This document shows positions 60,230 to 64,000 of a stretch of DNA of 64,000 nt, piece after piece. A program made the translations under genes and the position numbers. Each line of letters starts with the position of its first letter. The first letter of the stretch is position 1. Below the pieces are notes generated by a model. That model had not been told where the DNA came from and ran no database searches. It was given only the letters and a program-made list of their open reading frames with translations. Source of the DNA: Enoplosus armatus (lineage: Eukaryota > Chordata > Actinopteri > Centrarchiformes > Enoplosidae); NCBI RefSeq assembly GCF_043641665.1, contig NC_092193.1, forward strand, positions 10,284,501 to 10,348,500, read 5' to 3'.

Positions 60230-63031
60230 CTTCCTCGGTATGGCGGTGTTTAGCCAGAACTTATCAATCCAGAGCCTGTTTCTGCCTGTGTTGAAAAAAA
60301 AAAAAACCCTCAGTGAGATGATATGAAAGATTTTTAGCCCTCATGCTGGTTTGGAAAATCAAAGACAACGTCAATATGCCCACCAACATGGAGTCACAGG
60401 AATTTAAATATACCTCTTTAAGCCCTCTTTAAGCCTCCTAGCCTGGAGCTTTTTATCAGCAGGTAATTTCAGTGTGGACTCTACATGCTGCTGTTATAAT
60501 TTTTATGTTATTCTCAGCAGCTAGTAGAGTAATAATAATAATAATGATATGGATCTAAAATCACAAAGTTTAGATGCAATTATCACCGTAGACACCTGAA
60601 GGAGTGGAGGCTTTTAACAATGAGGGCAGAGTAAGCAAAATGATCTGTCCTCCCTCCTCTGTTTGCTTTGCCTGAATGAACAGCAGATCCACCAGCATGG
60701 CCGTGTCAGAATAGATTAGCACCACGGTCCATCTCCCTGGCTTCACAAAATAAAATCCTCTTAAAAGCAGGGGATGTCACTCAATCTCCTGAGACATGTA
60801 CTTGCATGGTGGACTTAGGGAGCTCTCACTACTGGGAAATATACCTGCACAAATAGAGGACATTTAAACTGAAAATGAGCTGCCGAGAAAGTATTTGCAA
60901 AGGTATATAAAATCTCACACACAATTTTCCCTCAGAATGAAATGCACATGCTATTAATGTTAGTCATCTTTAATGCAGTCAGAGAATTATACATTATAAA
61001 GCTGCAGACAGGAACTATCTTAAACATTTGATGTCCACTTAGTCTCTTATTAAGACGCACTGGATGTTCAGTCTTGAAGAGGACAGGTTCAAGAAGCTCT
61101 TATCCTAAAAGTATCGTCATATTGCCTTCAGCTATCTGCTATTTTATAATCACAGCCCAGGGCTGGGAGTAAAAGACGGATTTTCCAAACCCATTCAGAG
61201 TTTTCAATCTGTGTAACTAAGAAAACAACAGGAAGTTCCTCTGTGAAGAGCCCAAAGGCAGAGGTTAAGAGTTCGTCGCTCACAAAATCACTCCACTGCT
61301 CTCCTTACAAAACAAAAGTATTTATTTATTCAAACTGAGAGACAGATTGTGTAATGGATTTACAACAAGAGGGCTGTTTGTGGGCACATAGCTGTATAAC
61401 ACAATTTGCTTTATCAAACACATTATGTCACACCTTGAAAAATATAGTGTGACATATATTTGAACATATGTGATAGGACCCCAACCATATTTTGAAATAA
61501 ATGCCAATATCTATTGTACAAAATACAAAAACTATAATACAAATTATGACTGTTTGTCCTAAATGCGAATATATTGATTTATTGTATTAGTTTATTAATT
61601 GTTGAATAAATTAAGTAACTGAGCCACGGTTATCTGCTGTTGTTTCATCTGTTGCTTCTGTTACCTGTTAAAACAGCACCCTAAAAGCTGAATACTGATA
61701 TAATACACTAAATAATAAAGAGGGATCATAGAAGAGGGTCACATAGTCATGAATGATCTGTTGCTTGTCATTTATAGTATACTTAGCTGTTTTGCAGGGA
61801 TTCGTTTTATTGAATTTTGTGTATTTGTACAAAGCTATGGGATAGAGATTGCAAACTGCAGGCTATGAATGCTGTGGTATGTGGCACTGGTCCATGCTAT
61901 ATACTTGTCTCTATGGCGCTAAATTGAATCACTAAATAATGCAAATTACCTGCAGCAGTGACTTTCTCTTTTACTTGACTTTTCCACACAAAATAGTCCA
62001 GTCGACGCTCTTCTTCTACGGTCTGTTTGCTGCCGCATAAAATCAGCCCACACACCCTGAAACTGGGTTGGTCATTTGACCCAGTAACAGCAGCAATAGC
62101 ATTAGAATTTTGAAAATAATGTAATGAAACGTATTCATTTTAGCGTTATATACTATTCTTATACATACTATTACTACTATATATTTCTCTTTGCAAGATA
62201 TTATTATTATGCTATTTTTATAGCAGACATCACAAAATGATTAAAAATAAAAGACAAAAAATGTAACAAAAAGAGCTGCAGACATAAAGAAATATGTTAA
62301 ATATAGTATAAATAAGGTACTACAAATGAAACAAAACCAGGTCTAAACAAGTCTTGAGCTGCTTTTTAAAGGTGTCTAAAGTTTAGGAACTACAACCTCA
62401 AAAACAAGACTGTGAATAAATGTGAGGTCAACCAATCTGCAGGTTCTCTCACCTCATGATGATAATACACGGAGAACAGAGTCAATACAGATTGCCCCCC
62501 CGAGATATCCGGAAACGGTGACCTGTAAGGTGAGTTACCTGTCCGGGAAGGAGACACACTGTTGGCCTGTCAGCTTTAATGCCCACAGCCACTGCAAAGT
62601 CTGTCAGAACGATCATGTCAGTGCGAACGCGTGCTCACACATTATGTAGATTCCCCCACACCGAAGTACATATCGGGATTATGTAAGAGGTGCATTCACA
62701 CACTCATAACGTGAACATTTCTTTGTCACACTTTTCTAAAGGATAAAGGTCTTGGTCAGCGGTTTGAAGTTTCCACATGAGCTGGAGAGAAGTCAGTGGG
62801 GTTTTTTTTCCCAGAGCTTCTAAGAAAGATCAGCTGTCATTTGAGGCAAGGATGTAATAGTCTACATTTTCAGCATAGCAGCGTGTTTCTCTCCTCAAAT
62901 TGATTGGAATCGCTTTCCGTACTGCAACCAGAATCCTCTCCCTTCTCCTTTTCATCTCATAGTCTCATTGATCATTGGAGCTTCTGAGATACAGAGAACA
63001 GGTGTGATCATCATCCTAATGCATCTCTTCT

Positions 63032-63033
<2 letters not shown>

Positions 63034-63087
<54 letters not shown>

Positions 63088-63094
63088 AGGAGTG

Positions 63095-63148
<54 letters not shown>

Positions 63149-63168
63149 TGTGCGTGTGTGTGTGTGTG
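63034..63168. repeat. two-block (GT)n microsatellite
   Basis: Two GT blocks of about 26 and 33 units are separated by GGAGGAGTGTTTTT. The second block has TATG and GCGT interruptions. Confidence 0.97.
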
Positions 63169-63744
63169 CTAACATTTCGATGAATACACTCTGGTGTGGT
63201 CTGAAAGAACAATGAATCAATGTTGGCACAACATCCGTAGTCATCCATAATTTATCTCAGCTCAAAACACTTTCCAAAGCTTTTTGAATGTTGATTTTCA
63301 TCATTCCGCAATATCGTGTTGTGATTTTTAGTGCTCAAACTGGGCTACTTGCAGGCCAGAGTGTGCAATATCTTTGCAGTATTTGTGTACACATGTGCGT
63401 GCATGCATCCATGTGTATGTTTGTGTCAACTCTGGCATAATGATAGACTGACAGTGGGAGCGACTGCACCACCCCAAGCGAGGAGAAAAGCCCTGCATTC
63501 CTGGGCTGCGAGCTGTGAATCTGAGCACAGATTACAAGTTAAAACACGCAGCCAGGAGCCACCACTGTTTTAGTAAATACTTTCAGAGCTAGTGTTTAGA
63601 GATCATAGCTTTAGGACAATCGTGGGATTGATTTCCTAAACAAGGATTGTGTGTTGTGGTTGTCCGGTGAAAATGGAAAATCGGCTTCACCTGCTGAGGA
63701 AATAGCCTGGATACTCTTCAAGGTCTATTGGTGCTTTAAAGCAA

Positions 63745-64000
63745 CAGTTCAACATTTTGAGAATTAAGCTTATTCACTTTCTTGTTGAGTGTTGAGGTTA
63801 TACCATTCTCATATCTACGCTACATATGAAGTTAGCTTAGCTTAGCACAAACACTGGAAACAGTGGGAAACTGGAAACAGCCTGTCTCTGTCCAAAGATA
63901 ACAAAACTACACCTACCAGCACCTCTAAAGCTCACTAATTAACACGTAATATCTTGTTGTTTAATTTGTACAAAAAACAAGTGTAAAAACGCCCAGTAAT
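63745..64000 (+). repeat. fold-back element, copy cut by the window end
   Basis: It starts GTTCAACATTTTGAGAATTA and includes GTTAGCTTAGCTTAGCACAA and AAGCTCACTAATTAACACGT. It continues past position 64000. Confidence 0.75.

Larger units (their letters stand above)
55871..63033. other. intergenic, no gene seen
   Basis: No gene recognised. The 57150-57610 and 58680-59065 ORFs lack family motifs. Simple repeats include a TATC run (58213-58262), a 19-base G-run (59233-59251), a GA run (60206-60229) and a G-rich stretch (56653-56673). Stretches at about 60340-61320 are high-complexity and could be regulatory. Confidence 0.4.

Noticed and set aside
63011..63248. Long Thr/His-repeat ORFs on the minus strand
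   Set aside because: They are translations of the GT/CA microsatellite and are open only because the repeat has no stop codon.

Overview
This window looks like nuclear DNA of a ray-finned fish, most likely a percomorph. Three protein genes have vertebrate exon-intron structure. Their order and orientation match human 8q11 (SNAI2, SNTG1, PCMTD1). The spaces between them hold CA/GT, TA and TATC microsatellites and short inverted-repeat transposons of the kind common in percomorph genomes. There are no bacterial or organellar features. Gene identities rest on recalled family sequence plus exact splice-phase bookkeeping; no database search was run.

Layout. (1) 1-3060: the last coding exon and long 3' UTR of pcmtd1 on the + strand. 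Its product is a PCMT-like protein with a C-terminal SOCS-box-like tail. (2) 3820-32400: sntg1 (gamma-1-syntrophin) on the - strand. All 17 coding exons were placed and every junction phase closes, giving a 525-residue protein with a PDZ domain and a PH-like region. The start codon sits in a nine-codon exon at 24120-24146. Candidate non-coding 5' exons lie at 24754-25006 and near 32051-32400, the latter in a CpG-rich patch. (3) 32400-37060: the space between the sntg1 and snai2 5' ends, holding a repeat with a perfect palindromic estrogen-response-type element and several DR1 sites, and a short element with piggyBac-like TTAA termini. (4) 37060-39480: snai2 (Slug) on the + strand, complete in three exons (260 residues, SNAG motif and five zinc fingers). 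(5) 39480-64000: about 24.5 kb with no recognised gene. It holds a tight cluster of CAGGTG E-boxes, high-complexity non-repeat stretches that could be regulatory, a dead LINE reverse-transcriptase relic, one unexplained protein-like ORF, and many copies of fold-back elements.

The genes do not form an operon or pathway; they are a conserved neighbourhood. sntg1 and pcmtd1 converge tail to tail, while sntg1 and snai2 diverge head to head. The gene PXDNL, which lies between SNTG1 and PCMTD1 in human, has no room here. I found no CRISPR array, tRNA or rRNA. The strongest candidates for something new are regulatory: the CAGGTG cluster downstream of snai2, the hormone-response-like array between snai2 and sntg1, and the unexplained ORF at 44334-44549.
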